Shown here piece by piece: positions 1 through 10,497 of a stretch of DNA of 64,000 bases. Position 1 is the stretch's first letter. Every line of letters begins with the position of its first letter. The notes under the pieces were generated by a model. That model searched no databases and had not been told where the DNA came from. It was given only the letters and a program-made list of their open reading frames with translations. A program made the translations under genes and the position numbers. Origin of the DNA: Amia ocellicauda. Taxonomy: Eukaryota; Chordata; Actinopteri; Amiiformes; Amiidae. Location: the NCBI RefSeq assembly GCF_036373705.1, contig NC_089850.1:63965602-64029601 (forward strand), written 5' to 3'.

Positions 1-1572
1 ACCCCTACACACATACATCTACACATACATCTACACACATCCGTACACACATACATCTACACACACATCTACACACACCCCTACACACATACATCTACAC
101 ACACCCCTACACACATACATCTACACATACATCTACACACACACATCTACACACACCCCTACACACATACATCTACACACATCCGTACACACATACATCT
201 ACACACACACATCTACACACACCCCTACACACATACATCTACACATACCCCTACACACATACATCTACACACACCCCTACACACATCCGTACACACATAC
301 ATCTACACACACACATCTACACACACCCCTACACACATACATCTACACACACCCCTACACACATACATCTACACACATCCGTACACACATACATCTACAC
401 ACACCCCTACACACATACATCTACACATACATCTACACACACCCCTACACACATACATCTACACACACCCCTACACACATACATCTACACACACCCCTAC
501 ACACATACATCTACACACATCCGTACACACATACATCTACACACACCCCTACACACATACATCTACACATACATCTACACACACCCCTACACACATACAT
601 GTACACACACCCCTACACACATACATCTACACACACCCCTACACACATACATCTACACACATCCGTACACACATACATCTACACATACCCCTACACACAT
701 ACATCTACACACACCCCTACACACATACATCTACACACATCTACACACACATCTACACACACACCCTTACACACCCCTACACACACACCCCTACACACAT
801 ACATCTACACACACCCCTACACACATACATCTACACACACCCCACACACATACATCTACACACATCCGTACACACATACATCTACACACACCCCTACACA
901 CATACATCTACACATACATCTACACACACCCCTACACACATACATGTACACACACCCCTACACACATACATCTACACACACCCCTACACACATACATCTA
1001 CACACATCCGTACACACATACATCTACACACACCCCTACACACATACATCTACACACACCCCTACACACATACATCTACACATACATCTACACACACCCC
1101 TACACACATACATCTACACATACATCTACACACATCCGTACACACACATCTACACACACCCCTACACACACACATCTACACACACACATCTACACACACC
1201 CCTACACACATACATCTACACACACCCCTACACACATACATCTACACACACATCTACACACACACCCTTACACACATCTACACACATACATCTACACACA
1301 CACACACACCCCTACACACACCCCTACACACATACATCTACACACACCCCACACACATACATCTACACACACCCCATCACACATCTACATACACCCCTAC
1401 ACACACCCCTAGACACATACATCTACACACATACACACACACCCCTACACACATCTACACACATACATCTACACACACACACACCCCTACACACATACAC
1501 CCCTACACATACATCTACACACACACACCCCTACACACACATCTACACACACAGACACACTTACACACAATA
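1..1572. repeat. Minisatellite, ~26-bp ACATACATCTAC-type unit
   Basis: The stretch is a tandem array of a C/A-rich unit combining ACATACATCTAC with ACACACCCCTAC and a scattered ATCCGTAC variant. The array is cut by the window start, so its true length is unknown. Long open frames of the Thr-His-Pro type run through it only because the unit lacks stop codons. No gene is supported here. Confidence 0.95.
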
Positions 1573-2040
1573 AAGAAAACAAATCTCTTGGGTTCATGGC
1601 CGAAGGCCCAGCCTAATGGTTGCCTCCCCTCCAGGCAGTGTAGTTGTTACAGCAGCAAGGAGATCAGAGCGCTCTTGATCGGTGCTGCTGGCTGTGCTCT
1701 TCCCTCTGGAGGAGGCCTCTCGCTGGCCATCGGGGGTGGGGGGGTTGGACCATCAACAGGCTTTGGGTTGCGATGGCTCGTCAAACCTTGGGTGTGGATG
1801 CTCCGTTGGCCCTCCGTGGTGAGGTGCCTCTGGGGTGGGTTGTGCCTCATCAGACTTCCATGGTGGGGGATGAGGTGCCTCGTTGGACCCTCAGAGGGGG
1901 CTGTTGCTGGAAGACAAGAAGGCAGTCGTGCTCAGATACTGGTCATGCAGTGCAGGACATTTCCAAAGACAGTTGTGCAATTGCATGTCCATGGCACACC
2001 GGCGGCACTATGTGCTAGAAAAACAGACTAAACAGATGAG
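1573..2040. other. Non-repetitive stretch without recognised gene
   Basis: This is ordinary mixed-composition sequence between the first minisatellite and the LINE remnant. Two overlapping plus-strand open frames of 124 and 147 codons exist, but neither translation resembles a family I recognise. There is a short imperfect duplication of a GAGGTGCCTC-centred motif at about 1820-1890. I see no supported feature. Confidence 0.5.
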
Positions 2041-4700
2041 TCTTCAGACGTGATTTAAAGGCTAAGACAGAGGGGGCATCTCTTACAGAGGCTGGAAGAT
2101 CGTTCCACAGCTTCGGGGCCCTATAACTGAATGCTCTACCACCTGCGGTTTTCTTGTGTATTTTAGGGAGCACTAAGCAGCGGCTTCCTGGGATCTCAAT
2201 GGCCGACCTGGAGTGTATTCCATAAGGAGATCTTTTAGGTAGGGAGGTGCCGGTCCCTTTAGTGCTTTAAATGTTAATAAGAGCACTTTAAAGTCTATCT
2301 TGTAGTGCACGGGCAGCCAGTGAAGAGAAGCCAATACTGGAGTGATGTGATCATGTGTTTCTGTTTCAGTTAGGATTTCTGCAGCAGCATTTTGGACTGA
2401 AGTGCAGAAATAGCTCTGTTTGTGCTGCCTGGCAGAATGGCATTACAGTAATCGAATCTAGATGTAACAAATGCGTGAATCAGTTTCTCAGTGTCCTGTA
2501 ACGAGAGGAATTGTCTCAGTCTAGAAATGTTTCTAAGCTGGAGGAAGGAAGATCTCGACACATTCTGAATGTATGATTCAAAAGATAGATTGTGATCACA
2601 GATGACACCCAGGTTTCATGCCATCTCCTTAGGGGAGAAATTAAAGTTATCATTACTCAGTTTTGTCAGTGCATGATGAACAGTTCGATTTTTGTCACCT
2701 AAAATTAGGACTTCTGTTTTGTCAGAATTAAGCATAAGAAATGACTTGTCATCCATGTTTTAATCTCAGACAGCAGATTAATGTTTCTGTGTCTATGGTA
2801 TTGTTAGGATTTATTACCCGATTTCTTAGCAGACACCCTTATCCAGGGTGACTTACAATTGTTACAACATATCACATTATATCTTTTTACATTTGTAACC
2901 ATTTATACAGCTGGGTTATCATTAATCTGTACATATTGCAGTGTGTTTGACAGATTTGATGTAAACCAGGACAGCACATTGTGAGACAGGCCAACGTGGT
3001 TTTTGAAGCTCTGTATCGAGATTTGGTGATCAATTGTGTCAAAAGCCGCACTTAAGTCTATTAAATAATAACAGCGTTGTGCCCTGAGTCGGAGGACTTA
3101 AACACGTAGTTTAACACTTTTAACAGGGCTGTTTCTGTACTATGGCCGGAGCGGAAGCCTGATTGAAATTTATCATAAAGATGATTATCAGTTTAAAAAG
3201 CTGGCAATTGGTTTGCAACTACTTTCTCTAGAGCCTTAGAAAGGAAGGGAAGGTTTGAGAGGTCAATAGTGTTTAAGTAGGTTAGGGTCAGCACTGGATT
3301 TCTTAAGAAGTGGTTTAATTCAGCTTTTTCAAACGATTCGGGAACAGATCCTAAGGATGAAGAGACATTAATAATACAGTGTATGTAGTGGCTTCTAAGC
3401 CAATTTAAACCACTTCGGCCCCAGCAGTAGTTGGTAAATGTGCAAGGCACCGGCCCCGTTCTTCCTTTCCGGCTCAGTGCTCCGTTCCTGGAGATGCTCT
3501 TTCTTTTACTAAACATCACTTGCAATTCATTTGTACAATCCGTAATTCACTGTGATGTCATCGTAGAAAACGTAAATAAATATATAAATAAAGATAAGAG
3601 GAGAAGGAGAAGGATAGAGTTTTAGAGTAGGAGACAAGAGGTTGAAAAACTGTGTAGCTTCCACTACTGCTAGCACTGCCATGATCTCCCCATCACTCCC
3701 TCATATGGGCTTGGCTTCCCAAAACAGTGGGCGTGGTCAAGTTGTCACTCATCTCCAGCAGCGAGTGTCAGATAATAATTAATCAACAAATGGGAAGCAA
3801 AAGCCCATCAAAATATAGTTCATAACAACACTATATATATAAATAATTATTTGTAAACATAAATCAAAACGCATTTGGCTCCTACAGTGTATTCTGTGAA
3901 TAATTAATGGCAGAGATTGTTTTAGCAGTTTAGTGGGTATAGAGTCTAGTGCGCAGGTTGTAGTTTTCATTTTAGTAATTAAGGAGACCAATTCCTGGTG
4001 ATTTAGTGTGTTGAACGAGTCCAAGGTAGGCAGGGGCTCTGAAGGACTGCATGTGTCGGCTATAGTATCTGTGTATGTTTCCTGTTCTATCTTTTTTCTA
4101 CTGCTGTTAACTTTGCTATTGAAATGATCCATGAAGTCACTGCAGGTGAAATTGGGGGGGGGGGGTGTAACCTCTGAAGGCTTTACCTGCTGGTTAGTAA
4201 GTGTCGCTATTGTATTAAAAAGAAAACACGGGTTATTCTTATGCGTCTCTATTAAATTGGAGTAGTAGGCAGACCTAGCAGAGGACAGGGCTGCTTGTAT
4301 CTTATTATACTGTCATTCCATGCCATGTGAAGACCTCTAGTTTTGTTTCTCTCCATTTATGCTCACATCTACGGCATTGTGTTTTAAGTGAGCGAGTGTG
4401 TTCGTCAAACCATGGTGAGTTTTGTTGGTTTAATTTGTCGTGTCCTTAATGGGGCTACTGTATCTAAAGCAGTGCTTAGTGTATTGTTGAAATTATGTAA
4501 TAATTCATCTGCAGATCCTGTTTTGATAAAGCTAGCATTTGTCAACAGAGCAGTAAATGTATGAACAGCAGTGGGATTTAGGCAGCGGGTTTTATGTTGC
4601 TCTCCTGTGTGTCTGATGCTACTGCAGGCCGCTCAGATGTAAGAAGGCAGTGGTGTGTCGGACCTAGTCTGCTAGTGAGCGGATGGTTCAGACTGCTAGC
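2041..4700 (-). mobile_element. Degenerate L2-group LINE (non-LTR retrotransposon) remnant
   Basis: Minus-strand fragments translate as scattered pieces of a non-LTR ORF2. They run in order from high to low coordinate: ALDSIPTKLLKQSLPLI (around 3.9-4.1 kb), NLPFLSKALEKVVANQL (around 3.2-3.3 kb), and the end of the reverse transcriptase and C-terminal domain (LIHAFVTSRFDYCNAIL, around 2.4-2.5 kb, then a RAFS-YRAP-LWN-type tail near 2.1 kb). This is the usual order of an L2/CR1-group element, with the 3' end at the low coordinate. Frameshifts and stops interrupt it throughout, so it is dead. Boundaries are approximate; the L2 rather than CR1 assignment rests on motif memory. Confidence 0.75.
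2815..2950 (-). mobile_element. L2/V-SINE-type 3' tail inserted in LINE remnant
   Basis: The plus strand reads TTAGCAGACACCCTTATCCA followed by GGGTGACTTACA. This is the reverse complement of the tail found on many fish L2 elements and tRNA-derived SINEs. A cleaner copy in the other orientation lies at about 41.05 kb. It interrupts the LINE remnant, so it is probably a later insertion. The body of any SINE was not recognised. Confidence 0.5.
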
Positions 4701-5380
4701 TTATACACGGGAGAGCAGTGTGAGCAGGGAACTTCTCTTGTGTAGGTTTAACTTGTATTAGATTGTTGAAGCGAGGGCCCGAGAGGAAGAATACATCCAG
4801 GCATCATTTTGTTGGTATAATATTTAATTTCGGGACTATGTACTTTATTGGATATGATAAAAATACATTTTAATTGATTGAGGATTGATTTTATCCTGGT
4901 TCTGTACTGTTTTAACATGTTTCCACTGTGCTTTTCTGTTTTTCAAAACAAGAAACATACATATTTAATCTTAAGTATTGTACAATGGGAACACTCATAT
5001 TCATTCACAATAATTTACTTAAAACACAGACCGAATCAACTCCCCACTCACAACTAACGCCGCTCCTTCAAAACACGTATGATCTTTTAAAAAATACAAT
5101 AATGATTCATGTCCATGCTGCTCAACATATACTTATTTCCTTCTTGAAAATGTATCATGATTATTCTACACTTTAATAAGCATCTCAACTAAATAATTAT
5201 GTAACAAATTTGATTCTTGCTTTCTGCAAACTTTGATGTAACAGTGATAAATATATATCCACCCAGGAATTGTCCTTCCTACACTGGTCGGTCCATTTAA
5301 ATCATTTGTGTTCACTGGTCCTCCTTGTGTTACTGTACCACTTCATAAACCTGGGAGGAGTTCAAGCACTCTATATAGTG
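4701..5380. other. AT-rich intergenic stretch, no gene seen
   Basis: AT-rich single-copy-looking sequence. An 82-codon plus-strand open frame at 4928-5176 has no recognisable family signature and the composition of noncoding DNA. Nothing else is supported. Confidence 0.4.
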
Positions 5381-5382
5381 AT

Positions 5383-5700
5383 ATAAGAACATAGGACAGT
5401 GTCCAGTCGAGAGGAGGCCATTCGCCCCATCGTGCTCGTTTGCTGTCCATTAATAACTAAGTGATCAAGGATCCTATCCAGTCTGATTTTGAATGTTCCC
5501 ACATTGTCTCTTCAGCCACATCGCTGGGGAGTTTGTTCAGATTGTGACGCCTCTCTGTGTGAAGAAGTGTCTCCTGTTTTCTGTCTTGAATGCCTTGAAG
5601 CCCAATTTCCATTTGTGTCCCGGGTGCGTGTGTCCCTGCTGATCTGGAAAAGCTCCTCTGGTTTGATGTGGTCGATGCCTTTCATGATTACAATATTTAA
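5383..5700 (-). mobile_element. CR1-like LINE 3' fragment (copy 1)
   Basis: Homologous to the longer copy at 6485-6945. It shares the segment beginning ACATAGGACAGTGTCCA and running through the CATCGTGCTCGTTTG and GATCAAGGATCCTATCCAGT blocks. On the minus strand these encode the extreme C-terminus of a CR1-group reverse transcriptase. The piece is 5'-truncated, as is typical of LINE insertions. Confidence 0.7.
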
Positions 5701-5849
5701 TTAATGTATGTATTATTCTAATTTATTCAGCAGTAAATAACAATTGTAATATACCCACATTCTAATATAATCGAATATGATATAATATACGTGTATTGTA
5801 AATACTTTCTAAAGGCTCTGAAAGGTGAATAATTAAAAGTCTATCAAAG

Positions 5850-5950
5850 TGCGTCATCACTCGGAGAAAAGGCGGGGCCAAACGCGTGGGCGGGGCTAAC
5901 ACTGGCCTGATTGATTTCCCGCCAGTTACCTCGCTGCTCAGAGAGCCTGG
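5850..5950 (+). promoter_or_regulatory. Promoter-like island: two GC boxes, E2F site, CRE half-site
   Basis: In a 100-bp GC-rich patch inside AT-rich DNA the plus strand carries GCGTCATC (CREB/ATF-like half-site, about 5851), GGCGGGGCC (5871-5879) and GGGCGGGGCT (5888-5897), both Sp1-type GC boxes, and TTTCCCGCC (5915-5923), a perfect E2F consensus. An ATG with an open frame to a consensus-like splice donor follows directly. The arrangement resembles a TATA-less cell-cycle promoter. Activity is inferred, not shown. Confidence 0.45.
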
Positions 5951-5997
5951 ATGGACGAGACGAGCAGAAGTAACGGGTTATTGTGTATAAATATCAG
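5951..5997 (+). CDS. Candidate first coding exon downstream of E2F/GC-box island
   Basis: An ATG at 5951 opens a 15-codon frame (MDETSRSNGLLCINI plus two bases) ending at ATATCAG/GTAGGT, a plausible splice donor at 5998. It lies about 30 bp after the E2F motif, where a start codon would sit in a short 5' leader. A second splice-like site, CCTCAG/GTAAGT, lies at about 6110. Joining directly to that point would give a stop, so the partner exon is elsewhere or the frame is not coding. I do not recognise the peptide. It could be fortuitous or a noncoding first exon. Confidence 0.25.
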
Positions 5998-6484
5998 GTA
6001 GGTAGGTTTTCAACATTTACTTTAATAAATACTTGCTCTGTTCTTTTGATGCCCAGTATAAGGCGTTAATTCTGTTATATCTTATACACGATATCACTCA
6101 TTTTACCTCAGGTAAGTTACCGCCATCGTTGTGGGAGTTCACCGCCAACGGCAGGAATAACGGAGAGGACGAAGCGTTAGACACGAACAGGAACCTTACT
6201 GAGCACAGGCTTGTCAGGCTGGAGCGACACTCTCCACACTGAACTGCACCCACTCCTTCTACTACTGAACTACTTCCCACTCCACCGCCCAGGAACCGAG
6301 CACCCCTATTTATGGCCTCTGGCCCCGTCACTTGCTCCTCCCGTGTTCCTGCGCAGGGCTGACCCTTAACCCCGGAACTACCCTGCTGTAACACACGCAT
6401 GTACACGCACCACCCACGTGACCCACCAAGCACGCACACACACTGCTAACTGCCCCGCCCCACAACACACAGACATACAGGCAC

Positions 6485-6945
6485 ATAAGAAGAACATAAG
6501 ACCATAAGACAGTGTCCAATCGAGAGGATCCCATTTGACCCATCGTGCTCGTTTGGTGTCCATTAATAACTAAGTGATCAAGGATCCTATCCAGTCTGTT
6601 TCTGAATGTTCCCAAATTGTCTCTTCAGCCACATCGCTGGGGAGTTTGTTCAGATTGTGACGCCTCTCTGTGTGAAGAAGTGTCTCCTGTTTTCTGTCTT
6701 GAATGCCTTGAAGCCCAATTTCCATTTGTGTCCCCGGGTGCGTGTGTCCCTGCTGATCTGGAAAAGCTCCTCTGTGTTGATGTGGTCGATGCCTTTCATG
6801 ATTTTTAAGACTTGGATCAAGTCCCCACGTATTCTCCTCTGTTCCAGGGTGAAAAGGTTCAGGTCCCTCAGTCTCTCAGTAGGACATTCCCTTCGGCTGA
6901 GTTTTCTCCGGGGGGGGGTTCGGCTGCGTTTTCTTCCTTGAAAGC
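6485..6945 (-). mobile_element. CR1-like LINE 3' end (copy 2, longest)
   Basis: The minus strand encodes a CR1-group C-terminus: ERLRDLNLFTLEQRRIRGDL, then a KIMKGIDHINTEELF block and a FFTQRGV block. This matches the conserved end of CR1 reverse transcriptases. It continues into the noncoding 3' end toward 6485 (AACATAAGACCATAAGACAG). Related pieces lie at 5383, 40600 (opposite strand) and 50895. The 5' part is absent, so it is an inactive truncated copy. Confidence 0.8.
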
Positions 6946-8140
6946 GGGGTGGGGGACGGCGGACCAAGTGGGGGGGTTTCCCATTTGGGAAAGTAGTTTG
7001 CCAGTTGTCAGATAATGGTTTGATTGTATTGTATTATTTAATTGTATCTTTTAATGTCCACACTATTTTTGCTGTGGATGTTTTATACCTAAACGGTGTA
7101 TTAGTCACAGTTATTTCAATGTGCACAGAACACTGTTTACATTTGTATTCATTACTAAATCTATTTCTTCAACATGCACAGTGTGTTACAGTGCAAAACA
7201 TGTTCTGTTCTGTTCACTATTTAAATGTTTGTGTGTCTTATAGTTTTACCTAAAAAAATCTCTCAACATAAAGATGGGCATCACTGAAATGTTTTTCAGC
7301 AAGGTGGGGGGGCCCACAATCAGATCTCACCTAGGGCCCCCAAAGGCTAGGATCAGCTTTTCTCAGGGAGCGAGTACTGAGAGACCGCACAGATCATTGG
7401 CATGATTCACACGTGTCTCTGAGCTGTAGAGTCAGTCTGCTAGGTGTCAATTGCCTAAAAAATCTACTTGCCGTACATTAGCAGTGCGCATGGTGCAGCC
7501 TGCTGTCACAGGAACGCAGACTGTGTGCAGCGCTGCCTTGTCCGCTAAAGCCGCGCTCCTGCACTCCTGCCCTCGATATGGGCAGCGCTGTGATGTGCAG
7601 TGTGATGAACAGGTACTCCTGTTGTTATTGTGTCACAGACTTGTTGTGCAGAGATCCACACAGTCATCGGTACTGGACAGTCAGAGCCACATCAAGGCAC
7701 CTCAGGACCAAATTAGGCAGATTTTGTAAACAGGAACTCATTTCACAGCATTACTGTTCAGGCGCTTATGACGTTGATGACCATTTGTACGACACTTACA
7801 CAGTGCCTGTGCTAGACAGTCGGGTCACACTGCACCTCAGCCATGACCTGAGCGCTCTCCTCCCATATGACCTGTGACTGTGCCTGCCTGTGGCCAGGCT
7901 CTGTGCACGACTCAGTCAGATACCATGGTCTAGAGCTTTGTCAAGAAGTGATCTAACAGTGTTCATCTGTAGGTGATGGGATCATTCCCTGTTAGAACCC
8001 ATTTATATCAGACCGATCCATTAGTTAACATAATACTGAGGTATTCTATAGTGTAAAAATAACAAAGGCAGCATATGACAATACAACAGAGATTAACAGT
8101 CCTGATGCAGCCGACTCTAAGCACGCAGGTGATGCTGGAC
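6946..8140. other. Unassigned stretch with unrecognised open frames
   Basis: No repeat dominates here. A plus-strand frame at 7578-7877 encodes 99 residues, containing DLLCRDPHSHRYWTVRATSR and ending SALLPYDL. Its composition is fairly balanced, but I recognise no family and see no convincing initiation or splice context. A patch at 7290-7350 with paired G-rich and C-rich arms (GGGGGGGCCC and CTAGGGCCCCC) looks like an old transposon end. No gene is called. Confidence 0.35.
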
Positions 8141-8144
8141 GTGT

Positions 8145-8760
8145 GTGACATTAGTATATAAAATGGCAAATTTCATACCAATCCACAAGAAAGGGGACAA
8201 AACTGAGCCAGGAAATTACAGACCAATCAGTCTCACCTGCATCACCTGTAAAATGTTGGAAAAAATGATTAGACAGAAAATAGAGGAGCATCTTAATGAA
8301 AACCATATTCTTGGATTAGAGGAGTCGCTTCTAACTGGAGTGAGGTTGTTAGTGGAGTTCCACAGGGATCAGTACTAGGGCCTGTGCTTTTTCTAATCTA
8401 TATTAATGATCTGGACTCTGGGATAGTTAGCAAACTTGTCACATTTGCAGATGATACTAAAATAGGTGGCTCAGCAGATACAATCTCGGCAGCACAGGCT
8501 ATTCAAAGGGACTTAGATAATATTCAGTTGTGGGCGACACCTGGCAAATGAAATTCAATGTGGACAAGTGCAAGGTAATACATGCAGGTAACAAAAATGT
8601 CCACTATAATTACACTATGGGAGGAATAGAACTAGATGAAGTAACGCATGAGAAAGACCTAGGAGTCTACATGGACTCCTCACTTATTCCATTCAAACAT
8701 TGTGGGGAAGCAATAAAAAAGGCAAACACGATGCTAGGGTATATTATCATGGAGGGGACT
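8145..8760 (+). mobile_element. CR1-like LINE reverse transcriptase fragment
   Basis: The plus strand encodes consecutive pieces of a non-LTR reverse transcriptase: IPIHKKGDKTEPGNYRPISL (about 8170-8235), GVPQGSVLGPVLFLIYINDL (about 8348-8410), FADDTKIGG (about 8448-8475, the catalytic Asp pair of the YxDD box) and a thumb/C-terminal block with MKFNVDKCKVIH (8549-8584) and DLGVYMDSSL. The region before SGVPQGS is deleted or frameshifted and later frames are broken. It is a CR1-group relic on the opposite strand to copies 1 and 2. Confidence 0.8.
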
Positions 8761-9285
8761 CCTAACACAGTGCAGGACCCAGGTGTGAAGAGAAAGAGGA
8801 AGGTCAGACATGCGAAAGGTCTTGGGCCGGCAACTAGAACAAAGGAGGTCAGTCTAAAGTCGTGGTCAAAAGGCAGGCTGGGGTCAGATGAACAGGCAAA
8901 TAGACTGGAAAAGGAAATCCAGGAATCGAAGGTCGTAGGGAAAAGCACTGGTCAGTAAATTAAGGTCTGGACAAAAAGAGCAGGCTCAAGGACTTTGCAA
9001 GGAAGTCTGGGAGAGAAGGAGTATATTCCTTATTATATGATAGATTACTTGATGTACTACTGTATGGCCAAATTGATGAATTTCCGAATGAATTTGCCAA
9101 TGAACTACCAAATTGACGGACGAACACTTTTGGCACAAACGGCGCTCCATAGAATTCCACACACTGAAGGGGAACAGGTCGACCTGTCAGAGTATTTAAC
9201 TGCTTTTCTCAGGCTGTGGGACACTGGAGTCAGTACAGTACAGAGCTGGAACCAAGTCACTAAAACTTAGGAGTACAGACTCGAC
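8761..9285. other. Unique-looking stretch after CR1 fragment
   Basis: Mixed-composition DNA that may be the degraded 3' part of the neighbouring CR1 copy. A tandem-like patch at 9060-9120 repeats an AATTGATGAATTTCC/AATTTGCCAATG theme. No supported gene or RNA. Confidence 0.35.
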
Positions 9286-9288
9286 CCG

Positions 9289-9770
9289 TTCTAGTGTCTT
9301 GTGCTGTTGTGTGTATATGAGTGTCTTGTGTTGTTGTGTGTATGAGTGTGTCTTGTGTTGTGTGTATATGAGTGTTGTGTTGTTGTGTGTATATGAGTGT
9401 CTTGTGTTGTGTATGAGTGTCATGTTGTGTGTATGAGTGTATTGTGTTGTGTGTATATGAGTGTCTTGTGTTGTGTGTCTTGTGTTGTCTGTATGAGTGT
9501 CTTTTGTTGTGTGTATATGAGTGTCTTGTGCTGTTGTGTGTATATATCAGTTTTTTTTGTTGTTGTATGAGTGTCTTGTGTTGTTGTGTATATATGAGTG
9601 TCTTGTGTTGTTGTGTATATATGAGTGTCTTGTGTTGTATGCGTCTTGTGTTGTTATCTGTATAAGTGTGTCTTGTGTTGTGTGTATATGAGTGTTGTGT
9701 TGCTGTGTATATATGAGTGTGTCTTGTGTTGTTGTGTATATGAGTGTATCTGCCTGTGTGTGTGTCGGGT
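9289..9770. repeat. TG-rich minisatellite (GAGTGTCTTGTGTTG unit)
   Basis: Variable-length tandem repeats of GAGTGTCTTGTGTTGTTGTG with TATA-containing variants. It lies just beyond the predicted 3' end of CYTH2, so it may form the distal flank or a distal untranslated part of that gene. Confidence 0.9.
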
Positions 9771-9789
9771 CTCTCTCTGTAGGTCTCTG

Positions 9790-10018
9790 TCTATCAGTGT
9801 GTTATTACACACAGTAATAACGATGGTGATGAGACACGCAGGCTGGAGAATCAGAACTCCTGGTTCCTCTTTAATCAGCTTTGGAAGATCGAGCCGCACA
9901 ACCAGAGTAACAAAACTGCACAAACAGTCCAAACAAACCGGGATTTATAAACAAACAATAATAAATTAAACTCGTTTTCATCTCTCTGTTCTATAAACAA
10001 AACACATACAATATTTAC

Positions 10019-10050
<32 letters not shown>

Positions 10051-10409
10051 GCTGCCATTCTGTAGTAACTAAGTATCACTGTTGGGGATGTAGTGTCGTC
10101 TCCCTCTCTCCCTCCCCATCTCCCTCTTTCCCTCTCTCTCACCCTCCCTATCTCCCTATCCTCCCTCTGCCTGCTCCCTCTCTCCTATTTGGAACCAAAC
10201 TGTCTGTAGTGTTACTGTAATATGATACAGGCCCCTTCCTCCCTCTCTCTCTCTACCCATCTCTTCTCTACAATTCCCTAGTTAATTGCGCTAATTGACT
10301 AATTCGACCAATTAAGGACAGAGTTCATGACAGGAGAGAGAGAGGGGGAGGTAGGGAGACGAGCTGGAAACGGAAGAGTTGTGTGGAGAGCTGGAGCAGG
10401 GAGGGCGTC
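9790..10409 (-). other. Probable CYTH2 3' untranslated region
   Basis: This follows the CYTH2 stop codon on the minus strand and is less repetitive than its surroundings. It includes an AAT trinucleotide run (10021-10047), a minus-strand TGTAAATA Pumilio-type motif (10012-10019) and a candidate ATTAAA polyadenylation hexamer at 9870-9875. The true cleavage site is not determined by the sequence, so the left edge is a guess. Confidence 0.4.
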
Positions 10410-10497
10410 TCAGGGCGTCTCTTCTTTCTTCTTCAGAGAGATGCGCTTCTTTCTCGCCGCCAACATCTCATAGAACGGATCGACACTGACGGCAGAG
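10410..10497 (-). CDS. CYTH2: CYTH2 exon 12 (C-terminal, with stop)
   Basis: The acceptor CTCTCTAG precedes codons for [20 protein letters not shown], then LKKKEETP and TGA at 10410-10412. The first base completes an Asn codon begun in exon 11. This end is the polybasic segment that binds acidic lipids beside the PH domain in cytohesins. The preceding intron is only 82 bp and consists largely of a pyrimidine run. Confidence 0.9.

Noticed and set aside
599..1573. 324-codon Thr-His-Pro repeat frame
   Set aside because: Simple-repeat artefact of the CA-rich array.
1588..2031. 147- and 124-codon overlapping frames
   Set aside because: Overlapping in different frames, Trp/Gly/Cys-rich, without recognisable domains; likely noncoding.
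7578..7877. 99-residue plus-strand frame ending SALLPYDL
   Set aside because: No family resemblance, no splice or promoter context, and overlapping frames of similar length exist. Not strong enough to call a gene.
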